Below, in pieces: positions 1 through 7,662 of a stretch of 39,444 nucleotides of DNA. Each line of letters opens with the position of its first letter. Position 1 is the first letter of the stretch. Under the pieces are notes generated by a model. It saw nothing but the letters and a program-made list of their open reading frames with translations. It was not told the DNA's origin and searched no databases. A program made the position numbers and the translations under genes. The stretch is from Rhizobium sp. CF122. Its GTDB lineage: Bacteria; Pseudomonadota; Alphaproteobacteria; Rhizobiales; Rhizobiaceae. The stretch spans positions 1 through 39,444 of the forward strand of contig NZ_AKKA01000122.1 in the NCBI RefSeq assembly GCF_000282035.1. The letters are read 5' to 3'.

Positions 1-547
1 CTTCCGTCAGCCAGTCCTGCGGATATTCCGCCTGGACGATGCGGATATCGCCCAGCTCGCCAGTGGCGATCATCTCGCGTGCCTGACGAACCATCGGATA
101 GCCGGTGTAGTTGTGAGTCAGGATGAAAAGAGCGCCGCTTTCGTCGGCCACCTTCTTCAGCTTCTTGGCGTCGGCAAGGTTCGAGGTCAGCGGCTTGTCG
201 CAGATGACGTGAATGCCGCGACGCAGGAATTCCTTGGCGGCGTCATAATGTACATGGTTCGGCGTGACGATCGAAACGGCCTCGATTCCGTTTTTCAGCT
301 TCGCTTCGCGGATCGCCATTTCGCGGTAGCTCGAATAGGTGCGCGACGGATCGAGGCCGAGGTCGCGGCCCGATGCGATCGCCTTCTCGGGCGTCGACGA
401 CAGCGCGCCGGCGATCAGGTCGTACTGGTCGTCGATGCGGGCAGCGATGCGATGGACGGCGCCGATGAACGCGCCTGCACCGCCGCCGACCATGCCGAGA
501 CGGATGCGCGGTTCTCGCGCCTGTTCTGTGAATGCTTCAATTGCCAT
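1..547 (-). CDS. Gfo/Idh/MocA family NAD(P)-dependent oxidoreductase, partial (C-terminus beyond window)
   Basis: The reading frame starts at ATG 547 (minus strand) behind a strong GGAGGAACC ribosome binding site and runs open off the left edge, giving the first 182 residues. The N-terminus carries a Rossmann dinucleotide-binding loop (GMVGGGAGAFIG, about residues 18-29). Further on comes CDKPLT, the family's conserved (E/D)KP motif. Members of this family oxidise or reduce a sugar or sugar-derivative hydroxyl with NAD(P). The gene lies downstream of a sugar phosphate isomerase/epimerase-like gene on the same strand, separated by two hairpins. That pairing is common in rhizobial sugar or cyclitol catabolic clusters, including glycoside 3-oxidation loci. 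The substrate cannot be read from the sequence. Confidence 0.88.
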   Translation of the reverse strand, partial: MAIEAFTEQAREPRIRLGMVGGGAGAFIGAVHRIAARIDDQYDLIAGALSSTPEKAIASGRDLGLDPSRTYSSYREMAIREAKLKNGIEAVSIVTPNHVHYDAAKEFLRRGIHVICDKPLTSNLADAKKLKKVADESGALFILTHNYTGYPMVRQAREMIATGELGDIRIVQAEYPQDWLTE

Positions 548-599
548 TGGTTCCTCCAAAAATGCGTAGGGCAAAAAACAGCCCGTCCCTCGGTGGCTG

Positions 600-659
600 G
601 GGAAGGGAGAACCCCTTCCCGCTGCGTTCCAAGCGGCCCTTCCTGTAGAGAAGGGCCGC
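600..659 (-). terminator. Two adjacent intercistronic hairpins
   Basis: Two perfect stems lie back to back between the isomerase stop (664) and the oxidoreductase start (547). One is GGGAAGGG (600-607) with CCCTTCCC (613-620), loop of 5. The other is a 10-bp stem, 633-642 with 650-659, loop of 7. Neither is followed by a convincing T-run in the minus direction. They could be attenuating or mRNA-stabilising structures, or a small palindromic intergenic repeat, rather than a strong terminator. Confidence 0.5.
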
Positions 660-663
660 GGCC

Positions 664-1716
664 TTAGAGACCGAGCATGCGTCGGTTGGCCGCTTGGTCC
701 GTGCCGCCGGCGGCGAAGTCGTCGAATGCCTTTTCCGTGACGCGGATGATGTGCGCCTTGACGAACTCGGCGCCTTCGCGTGCGCCGTCTTCCGGATGCT
801 TCAGCGCGCATTCCCACTCGACCACGGCCCAGCCGTCGAAGTTGTTGGCCGTCATCTTCGAGAAGACCGCGCCGAAATCGACCTGACCGTCGCCGAGCGA
901 GCGGAAGCGGCCGGCGCGTTCCACCCAGCCCTGGTAACCGCCATAGACGCCCTGGCGGCCGGTCGGGTTAAACTCGGCATCCTTGACGTGGAACATCTTG
1001 ATCCGGTCCTTGTAGATGTCGATGTTCTCGAGATAGTCGAGGCACTGCAGGATGTAGTGCGACGGATCGTAGAGCATGTTGGCGCGCGGATGGTTGCCGA
1101 CGCGCTCCAGGAACATCTCGTAGGTGATGCCATCGTGCAGGTCTTCGCCGGGATGGATTTCGTAGCAGACGTCGACGCCGTTCTCGTCGGCGTGATCGAG
1201 GATCGGCTTCCAGCGGCGGGCAAGCTCGTCGAAGGCGGTTTCGACGAGACCGGCGGGGCGCTGGGGCCACGGATAGACGAACGGCCAAGCGAGCGCGCCG
1301 GAGAAGGTCGCATGTGCCTTGATGCCGAGGTGCTTCGAGGTCGTCAGCGCCATCTTGACCTGTTCGACAGCCCATTCCTGACGCGCCTTCGGATTACCGC
1401 GCACCTCGGGTGCCGCAAAGCCGTCGAACGCTTCGTCGTAGGCCGGATGCACCGCGACAAGCTGGCCCTGAAGATGGGTGGAAAGCTCGGTGACTTCGAC
1501 GCCGTTCTGCCGTGCCACGCCGGCGAATTCGTCGCAATAATCCTTCGAGGAAGCCGCCTTCTTAAGGTCGATCAGCTGGCCGGCCCAGGTCGGAACCTGC
1601 ACGCCCTTGTAACCGATGTCGGCCGCCCATTTGGTGATCGAATCCCACGAGTTGAAAGGCGCCGCATCGCCCGCGAACTGTCCAAGGAACAGGCCTGGGC
1701 CCTTGATCGTTTTCAT
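664..1716 (-). CDS. Sugar phosphate isomerase/epimerase family protein (AP endonuclease 2-like TIM barrel)
   Basis: This is a 350-residue protein starting at ATG 1716 behind AGGAGG. It fits the xylose isomerase-like TIM barrel family (AP_endonuc_2). Metal-ligand type segments are visible: CYEIHPGE near residue 185, DPSHYILQ near 217, HVKDAEF near 243 and a late VVEWE segment. Relatives isomerise, epimerise or cleave sugars and keto-sugars with a divalent metal. The gene precedes a Gfo/Idh/MocA oxidoreductase. Such pairs often work in sequence: oxidation of a sugar hydroxyl, then isomerisation or elimination on the keto product. A LacI-like half-palindrome (AAACGTTT) lies 28 bp upstream of the start. 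Family assignment is firm; the substrate is unknown. Confidence 0.88.
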   Translation of the reverse strand: MKTIKGPGLFLGQFAGDAAPFNSWDSITKWAADIGYKGVQVPTWAGQLIDLKKAASSKDYCDEFAGVARQNGVEVTELSTHLQGQLVAVHPAYDEAFDGFAAPEVRGNPKARQEWAVEQVKMALTTSKHLGIKAHATFSGALAWPFVYPWPQRPAGLVETAFDELARRWKPILDHADENGVDVCYEIHPGEDLHDGITYEMFLERVGNHPRANMLYDPSHYILQCLDYLENIDIYKDRIKMFHVKDAEFNPTGRQGVYGGYQGWVERAGRFRSLGDGQVDFGAVFSKMTANNFDGWAVVEWECALKHPEDGAREGAEFVKAHIIRVTEKAFDDFAAGGTDQAANRRMLGL

Positions 1717-1740
1717 GTCAATTCCTCCCTAAAAGATGAC

Positions 1741-1752
1741 CGTAAACGTTTC
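1741..1752. promoter_or_regulatory. Candidate LacI-family operator upstream of the isomerase gene
   Basis: CGTAAACGTTTC contains the perfect palindrome AAACGTTT (1744-1751) with a central CG, the usual core of LacI-family operators. It lies 25-36 bp upstream of the isomerase start codon, where a repressor could block transcription. The LacI protein encoded at 7663-8694 is a plausible but unproven binder. Confidence 0.45.
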
Positions 1753-2008
1753 TGGTAGAGTTCTAGCACGCGATTTGAAGTCTGCAAGCCGATTTCGGCG
1801 AAACTGCAAATTTGCCCGGCCGGGCGAAAATCGAAGGCGGCCGACTTAACCACGGCCTGTCTCGAGCCGCAAGATGTACGTACCGCATTTCCCCTTTCCA
1901 CCACGTCACGCCTATACCATCTGCTTTCGATCCGAGCCCCCATCGGGCCTTGCGGCGGTAGACATCACGCCGTGCCGTGCTACTGTCTTTGGACCAGGAG
2001 GTTGGCGC

Positions 2009-3784
2009 ATGACGCGGCGTCTGGCAGCGATCTTGGATGCGGATGTTGTCGGCTTCTCCCGGCTGATGGGCTTTGACGAAACCGGCACTTTCGCGACGCT
2101 GAAAGCGCACAACGGCGAAGTCATCGTCCCCAGCATTAGCAGGCATCATGGACGCGTCGTCAAATTTGTCGGCGACGGTACGCTGGCGGAATTTGCGAGC
2201 GTGGTCGATGCCGTTGGCTGCGCTATGGAAATTCAGAGAGCATTGCTTCAACGCAACGAGGCCATCGAGCCGGATCAACGCATGTTGTGGCGAATTGGCA
2301 TCCACGTTGATGACGTACTGGTCGAGGACGAGGAGATCTTCGGCGATGGCGTGAACGTCGCCGCAAGCCTGCAGGCGCTGGCGCCGCCGGGCGGAATCTG
2401 CGTCTCTCAACAGGTCAACGACCAGATCCGGTCGAAGCTCGACTTCCGGGCAATCGATTTCGGCAACCGCAAGCTCAAGAACATCGAGCGGCCGATCCGT
2501 GTCTGGCGGTGGACGACGGAAAGCGAACAGCTTCCATCGCTTGCCGCGCCGAAGGAAGAGGCCGCCCGACCCGTGCGCAATCGCCCCTCGATCGCCGTGC
2601 TGCCCTTCAGCAACATGTCGAGCATCGAGGAACAGGAACATTTCTCGGACGGTTTCACGGACGAGCTGATCGCCACGCTGGCCCGCTGTCGCTGGTTGCT
2701 GGTCGCCGCCCGCAACTCCTCCTTCAGCTACAAGGGCCGGCAGGCCAATGCGCAGCAGGTGGCGGAGGACCTTGGCGTCAAATACGTGCTCGAAGGCAGC
2801 GTGCGCCGCGCGGCCGATCGCGTTCGTATCACCGCGCAATTGCTGAACGGTACGGATGGCACGCTGCTCTGGGCGGAACGCTACGACCGAACGTTGGCCG
2901 ACATCTTCGAGGTTCAGGACCAGCTCGCTTCTGAGATCACCGGAACGATCGAACCGGAGTTGGGCTCCATCGAGTTCGCCGCCCTTCGTGGCCGCACGGT
3001 GTTCGACATGGATGCCTGGGAAATCTACCTGAAGGGACTCTGGCATCTGTACCGGTTCACGCTTGACGAACTGAAGACCGCAAAGGCGCTTTTCGAGCAG
3101 GCAATCGGCATTGATCCGACCTTCGCGCAGGCGCAGGCCCGCTTGGCCTACGTTCACATTCAGCTCGGCTGGTATGGCCCTCTCGACGAACGAGCCGAGC
3201 GCATCTGCGAGGCGATCGACCTTGCCGAACGGGCGATCGGACTGGATCAGAAGGAACCCGCCGCGCACCTCGCCTTGGGCAGAGCGCTTGCGCTTGATGG
3301 GGCGACGGAGGCGGGAATAGCGCATCTGCGCAACGCCTTGCAGCTGGATCAGAGTTTTGCGCAGGCTCACTTCGCGCTCGGCCAGGTCCTCTGCTACGTC
3401 GAGCGCCCCGCGGAAGGCATCGCCGAGATCAAGGAAGCGTTCCGTCTCAGTCCTCGCGATCCGCATCTTTGGACCTTCCATAACATTCTCGCGATCGCGA
3501 ACTATCAATTGGGCGACATGGCGGAAGCGGCCAAAGCAGCCCGCGCATCGCTCCGCTCACCGAATGCCACCTTCTGGCCGGCGATCGTTCTGGTTGCGAC
3601 CCTCGGAAGGCAAGGCGAAATAGACGAGGCCCGAGAAGCAATTTCCAGGCTTCATCGTTTCCGGCCGGGAATGAGCTGTGCCGACGCCCGGCGGGAATTC
3701 TATTTCGGTGACAATCCTGTGATGACCGAAGCCTTCATCGACCGCTTCATCGCCGATCTCGCCAACGCCGGCCTGCCTGACTAG
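2009..3784 (+). CDS. Class III nucleotide cyclase-like protein with TolB-like and TPR regions; catalytic Arg replaced by Ser
   Basis: ATG 2009 is chosen because AGGAGG lies just upstream and because the product then starts directly at the cyclase homology domain; the frame is open further upstream. The 591-residue product has three parts. A class III cyclase domain spans about residues 5-170, with metal Asp in ILDADVVGFSR (D12) and VGDG (D56). A TolB-like region begins with PSIAVLPFSNMSS (about 193-330). TPR-like helices follow to the end. This architecture is common among the many rhizobial cyclases. In the segment VNVAASLQ the conserved N-x-x-x-R reads N116...S120, so the transition-state Arg is Ser. 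The protein may be weakly active, inactive or purely regulatory. It sits on the opposite strand between two sets of sugar genes. Confidence 0.88.
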   Translation: MTRRLAAILDADVVGFSRLMGFDETGTFATLKAHNGEVIVPSISRHHGRVVKFVGDGTLAEFASVVDAVGCAMEIQRALLQRNEAIEPDQRMLWRIGIHVDDVLVEDEEIFGDGVNVAASLQALAPPGGICVSQQVNDQIRSKLDFRAIDFGNRKLKNIERPIRVWRWTTESEQLPSLAAPKEEAARPVRNRPSIAVLPFSNMSSIEEQEHFSDGFTDELIATLARCRWLLVAARNSSFSYKGRQANAQQVAEDLGVKYVLEGSVRRAADRVRITAQLLNGTDGTLLWAERYDRTLADIFEVQDQLASEITGTIEPELGSIEFAALRGRTVFDMDAWEIYLKGLWHLYRFTLDELKTAKALFEQAIGIDPTFAQAQARLAYVHIQLGWYGPLDERAERICEAIDLAERAIGLDQKEPAAHLALGRALALDGATEAGIAHLRNALQLDQSFAQAHFALGQVLCYVERPAEGIAEIKEAFRLSPRDPHLWTFHNILAIANYQLGDMAEAAKAARASLRSPNATFWPAIVLVATLGRQGEIDEAREAISRLHRFRPGMSCADARREFYFGDNPVMTEAFIDRFIADLANAGLPD

Positions 3785-3804
3785 CAAGTGGCACGATCAA
3801 GGAA

Positions 3805-3832
3805 CGGCGCCCGTCCTGTCGAACGGGCGCCG
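3805..3832. terminator. Bidirectional hairpin terminator between the cyclase and the ABC operon
   Basis: CGGCGCCCGT (3805-3814) pairs perfectly with ACGGGCGCCG (3823-3832), loop of 8. It lies between convergent genes. On the plus strand a T-run (ATTTTTC) follows about 7 nt after the stem, so it may end cyclase transcription as well as that of the minus-strand ABC operon. Confidence 0.65.
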
Positions 3833-3848
3833 CACTGAATTTTTCAGA

Positions 3849-4796
3849 TCAGAACGGAGAGTCCGGGAAGTAGAAATCCTTGGCGTTATCCTTCGTCACC
3901 AGCGTCGCGTCGAGGACGAAGGTACCGCGCACCGGAACCTGGCCATAGAGGCCGGCAGCCGTCAGCTCCATTGCCGTGCCGACCATTGCCGGCGGATAGA
4001 GAACGTCGACCGGGATCATCTTATCGCCGTCCATGACCTTCTTGACCATGTCCTTGGAGCCAGCGCCGGCAACGACATACTTGATATCGGTACGCTTGGC
4101 CTGCTCGATCGCCTGCAGCACGCCGACAGCCATGTCGTCATCCTGGCACCAAACCACGTCGATCTTTGGATACTTCGTCAAGTAGTCCTGCATGACCTTG
4201 AAGGCATCGTCGCGGTTCCAGTTGCCGTACTGACGGTCAAGAACCTTGACCTTGGAGCCGGCAATGCCCTTATCGAAGCCGTCCTGGCGCTGCTGATCGA
4301 TCGGGATCGGCAGACCGCGGATGACGACGACTTCGGCGTCCGGCGTCTGCGCAGCGATGTACTTGCCGGCGACTTCGCCGAGCGCCGGGTTGTTGCCAGC
4401 AACGTAAAGGTCGCGGACGGTGTCATCGTTGGTCGATGGCGCACGGTCGACAAGAGCAACGTACTTGCCCTTGCCCTTGACTTCCTTGATGGCGTTGACG
4501 AGCGGATCCGGATCCGACGGCAGGATAACGAGTGCATCGATGCCCTGCGTGTCAAGATCTTGCACGGCGTTGGCCTGGCTGGCGGCATCCGGCGAGGTCT
4601 TGACGATGACATTCAGGCCCGGATGCTGTTCCATCAGCTTCTTGGCGATGCGTTCGGCATGGAACACGACGCCCGAGGTCCAACCATGGTCGGCGGCCGG
4701 AATGGAGACGCCGATGGTGAACTTCTTGTCCTGTGCGTATGCGGCACCCGCCAGCGTGACGGCCGCAACCGCAAGACCCAACATGAGTTTGCGCAT
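3849..4796 (-). CDS. Sugar ABC transporter substrate-binding protein (CUT2/ribose type)
   Basis: Periplasmic sugar-binding protein of the PBP1 fold, 315 residues. ATG 4796 is preferred because GGGAGGAAATAGA lies just before it; an in-frame upstream start would read through this site. A signal peptide is clear: MRKLMLGLAVAAVTLAGAAYA, cleaved before QDKKFTIG. The mature part opens with IGVSIPAADHGWTS and has the ligand-pocket style segments ALVILPSDPDP and VWCQDDDMAVG typical of RbsB-like proteins. It is the last gene of an operon running ATPase, permease, binding protein, under the twin LacI operators at 7536-7570. The ligand is presumably a mono- or disaccharide, but which one cannot be told. 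Confidence 0.93.
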   Translation of the reverse strand: MRKLMLGLAVAAVTLAGAAYAQDKKFTIGVSIPAADHGWTSGVVFHAERIAKKLMEQHPGLNVIVKTSPDAASQANAVQDLDTQGIDALVILPSDPDPLVNAIKEVKGKGKYVALVDRAPSTNDDTVRDLYVAGNNPALGEVAGKYIAAQTPDAEVVVIRGLPIPIDQQRQDGFDKGIAGSKVKVLDRQYGNWNRDDAFKVMQDYLTKYPKIDVVWCQDDDMAVGVLQAIEQAKRTDIKYVVAGAGSKDMVKKVMDGDKMIPVDVLYPPAMVGTAMELTAAGLYGQVPVRGTFVLDATLVTKDNAKDFYFPDSPF

Positions 4797-4885
4797 TCTA
4801 TTTCCTCCCAATAAACGTCAGGGACTTTTTCCTACCCGTCAACCGGACGCCCTGTGATCCCGGCCAATTCCTGGAGCCAGTCCGC

Positions 4886-5890
4886 CTACGATTTGCGGAC
4901 CAGCGAGCGCTGCACCAGCATGGCGATAATGATGATCGCACCCTGGATCGCACCGATGAGATATTCGCTGATAAAGTTCGACAGCAGCATGATGTTGCCG
5001 ACGAGCTCGAGAATGAAGGCGCCGCAGATCGTGCCCCAGACACGGCCGGCACCACCCTTCAGCGCCGTACCGCCGACGACGACGGCGGTGATTGCCTGCA
5101 GCTCCCACAAGATACCGGTCGTTGCCGAGGTCGATCCAAGGCGCGGCACATAAAGAAGCACGGCGATGGCAACACAGAGCCCCTGGATGACGAAGGCGAT
5201 CGTGCGCACGCGATTGACCGCAATGCCGGAGTAGCGCGCCACATCGCTGTTGGAACCGACGGCGACGACATGCCGGCCGTAGCGTGTGCGGTAGAGGATG
5301 AAGGCTGCCACTGCAGTCACGGCCAGGATCACGACAATCGGCACCGGCACGCCGAGAATGCTGCCAAAATAGGCCGGGCGATAGAGCGTCTGGATGTCGG
5401 GCGAACGCAGCGTGATCGCCCCGCCTTGGCTGAGCCACGTCGTCAGGCCGCGATAGATACCCATGGTGCCGAGCGTGGCGATGAACGGCTCGATCCTGCC
5501 GACCGTGGTGATCAGACCATTCGCAAGCCCGCAGAGCGCGCCAGCAACCAGCGTGAACAAGACCGCAGCGGCCAGCATCAACGTCGGATCGGCAATCACG
5601 CCGGAATTCATCAACAGGATCATCAGGCTGGCGACGAAGGCCACCATCGAGCCGACAGAAAGATCAAGATCGCCCGCGGAGATCACGAAGGTGGCACCGA
5701 CGGCAATGATGGCGATGAAGGCGCAGCGCGTCGCGACGTTCAAAAGGTTGGTGATGCCAATGAAGTTCGGATTGACCAGCGCGCCGACGATCAACAGCAG
5801 TATCAGGGCTGCAAAGGGCGCAACCGCCCGCAGATCGATATCCCGCCAGGGGCGACGCCTGATTTCCCTGGTCTCCTCGTGCACACTCAT
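4886..5890 (-). CDS. Sugar ABC transporter permease (RbsC-like, CUT2)
   Basis: Integral membrane permease of the BPD_transp_2 family, 334 residues with about eight to ten hydrophobic segments. The signature ISAGDLDLSVGSMVAF is the conserved RbsC-type loop, and VVVGGTALKGGAGRVWGT is the conserved C-terminal loop contacting the ATPase. ATG 5890 is chosen over an upstream TTG (5914) because GGAGG lies between the two; the site is about 12 nt from the ATG, and a second GGAG abuts it. The gene follows the ATPase gene by about 80 bp and precedes the binding-protein gene by about 90 bp, so the three form one transport operon. Confidence 0.92.
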   Translation of the reverse strand: MSVHEETREIRRRPWRDIDLRAVAPFAALILLLIVGALVNPNFIGITNLLNVATRCAFIAIIAVGATFVISAGDLDLSVGSMVAFVASLMILLMNSGVIADPTLMLAAAVLFTLVAGALCGLANGLITTVGRIEPFIATLGTMGIYRGLTTWLSQGGAITLRSPDIQTLYRPAYFGSILGVPVPIVVILAVTAVAAFILYRTRYGRHVVAVGSNSDVARYSGIAVNRVRTIAFVIQGLCVAIAVLLYVPRLGSTSATTGILWELQAITAVVVGGTALKGGAGRVWGTICGAFILELVGNIMLLSNFISEYLIGAIQGAIIIIAMLVQRSLVRKS

Positions 5891-5968
5891 CTCCAAACTA
5901 ACCTCCCGCCCCAATTTTGATGGGCATCATACCTGTGCGGCGCTGAGCGCAGCCGCCTCCCGCCAGCG

Positions 5969-7492
5969 TCAGGCGGCTTTCTTCTTCAATCCGGCTGCGT
6001 AGCGCATGATCTCCTGCTCGGAGATCTCGTCGCCCTCGAGTACGCCGACGATCCGCCCCTCACGCATCACGGCGACGCGTGTGCAGAGCCCGATCACCTC
6101 AGGCATCTCTGAGGAGACGACAATGATGGATCGACCGTCGCGCGCCAGCGCCGAGATGAAATGATAGATCTGCTGCTTGGTGCCGACATCGATGCCGCGC
6201 GTCGGCTCGTCGATGATGATGATCTCGGGCTCGGTCTCCATGACCTTGGCAAGCAGCAGCTTTTGCTGATTGCCACCGGACATACGGCCGGCAACGATAT
6301 TGGTGTCGCGAACGCGAATATCGAAGCGCCGCCGCGCCTTGGCGAGCGCCGCCGCCTCGCTGCTCGGGCTGAGATAGCCGTGCCGCGAATGCTGGCCGAG
6401 CGACTGAAGCGTCAGATTGGTCATCATGCCCGAACGCAGGAGCAGGCCCTTCGACTTGCGATCCTTCGTCATGTAGGCAAGCCCGGCGCCGTTGACGGCA
6501 TGCACATCGCCCGAAAGCACGGTTTCGCCGCGAATGACGACCTCGCCGGATGCGCGGGCGCGAAGCCCGGCGATCGCCTCCATCAGCTCCGTGCGGCCGG
6601 AGCCGATCATCCCGGAAAATCCGATGATCTCACCCTTCCGGACCTCGAAGCTGGCATTCTGCACGTAGCCCGTCGAAACGCCCTCGACCCGAAGGACGAC
6701 TTCCTCGTCGACATTGGGCTCCACCTTGGTCGGATAGAGGCTTGAAAGCTCGCGCCCGACCATCAGCTGGGCGATGGATTCGCCGTCGAGCATCGAGGTG
6801 GGGGCCGTCTTGACCCATTGCCCGTCGCGCAGCACTGTCACCCGGTCGGTGAGCTCCATCACTTCATCGAGCTTGTGCGACACGAAGATGAAGCTCGTTC
6901 CCTTGTCGCGCAGCTTGCGCACCTGCCGAAACAGGAAATTCGTCTCTTCCCGCGAGAGCACGGCTGTCGGCTCGTCCATGATGACGACGCGGGCATCACG
7001 GCTGATTGCCTTGGCGATTTCCACCATTTGCTTGTCAGCGATCGACAGCGTGCCGACGGTGGCATTCTCATCGACATGCGAACCGAGGAGATCGAGCGCC
7101 TTGCGGGTCTCGGCACGCATATACTTGCGATCGAGCACGCCGAAACGCGTGACTTCACGACCGAGGTAGAGGCTCTCGGTGACAGTGAGATGCTCGGCGA
7201 GATTGAATTCCTGATGGATGAGGACGATGCCGAGCGCTTCGGCCGCACCATTGGCCGGCAGTACGACCGGCTTGCCGTCGAGCAAGATGTCGCCCGAACT
7301 CGGCTGCTCGAACCCAGACATGACCTTGACCAGCGTCGATTTGCCGGCGCCGTTTTCGCCCATGAGAGCATGGATCTCACCGGCACGCAGATCGAAATTG
7401 ACACTGAAGAGGACTTGCACGCCGCTGAACGACTTGCAGATGCGCCGCGCGGACAACACCACAGGCGCGGCGTCGACAGAATCCACACTCAT
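5969..7492 (-). CDS. Sugar ABC transporter ATP-binding protein (two nucleotide-binding domains, RbsA-like)
   Basis: A 507-residue tandem ATPase of the CUT2 sugar uptake family. The first domain has Walker A GENGAGKST and Walker B VVIMDEPTAVLS. The second has a degenerate Walker A (GMIGSGRTE), a good signature MSGGNQQKLLLAK and IIIIDEPTRGIDVGT. This asymmetry is normal for RbsA/MglA proteins. ATG 7492 lies 10 nt after GGGAGG; the upstream extension has no better site. It is the first gene of the operon and begins 44 bp from the nearer of two LacI-type operators, facing the divergent lacI gene. It energises import of the sugar caught by the protein encoded at 3849-4796. Confidence 0.94.
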   Translation of the reverse strand: MSVDSVDAAPVVLSARRICKSFSGVQVLFSVNFDLRAGEIHALMGENGAGKSTLVKVMSGFEQPSSGDILLDGKPVVLPANGAAEALGIVLIHQEFNLAEHLTVTESLYLGREVTRFGVLDRKYMRAETRKALDLLGSHVDENATVGTLSIADKQMVEIAKAISRDARVVIMDEPTAVLSREETNFLFRQVRKLRDKGTSFIFVSHKLDEVMELTDRVTVLRDGQWVKTAPTSMLDGESIAQLMVGRELSSLYPTKVEPNVDEEVVLRVEGVSTGYVQNASFEVRKGEIIGFSGMIGSGRTELMEAIAGLRARASGEVVIRGETVLSGDVHAVNGAGLAYMTKDRKSKGLLLRSGMMTNLTLQSLGQHSRHGYLSPSSEAAALAKARRRFDIRVRDTNIVAGRMSGGNQQKLLLAKVMETEPEIIIIDEPTRGIDVGTKQQIYHFISALARDGRSIIVVSSEMPEVIGLCTRVAVMREGRIVGVLEGDEISEQEIMRYAAGLKKKAA

Positions 7493-7535
7493 TGACTGGC
7501 TTCCTCCCTGCGGCTCCCATCCGCTTGAAGCCATA

Positions 7536-7570
7536 TGTAAACCTTTACACGATGCATGTAAAGGTTTACA
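7536..7570. promoter_or_regulatory. Twin LacI-family operators between the ABC operon and lacI
   Basis: TGTAAACCTTTACA (7536-7549) and its exact reverse complement TGTAAAGGTTTACA (7557-7570) are separated by 7 bp. Each is itself a near-perfect palindrome of the LacI type. Their centres are 21 bp apart, two helical turns, so two repressor dimers could bind the same face. The pair lies between the divergent ABC operon and the LacI gene and could control both. Confidence 0.85.
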
Positions 7571-7662
7571 TCGTTGTTACACACAGATCTGCCGGTCCCG
7601 GCGTTTGACCTCTCGGCAAGTCTGTGTAGTGTCGCGGCGAAGGCATCCCAAGGCAGGACGCA

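Noticed and set aside
694..1758. 354-codon open frame on the plus strand
   Set aside because: Antisense shadow of the isomerase gene, which has a strong ribosome site and conserved motifs.
1763..3508. 581-codon open frame on the minus strand
   Set aside because: It is fully antisense to the cyclase gene, has no recognisable domain and reflects the GC-rich codon pattern of the real gene.
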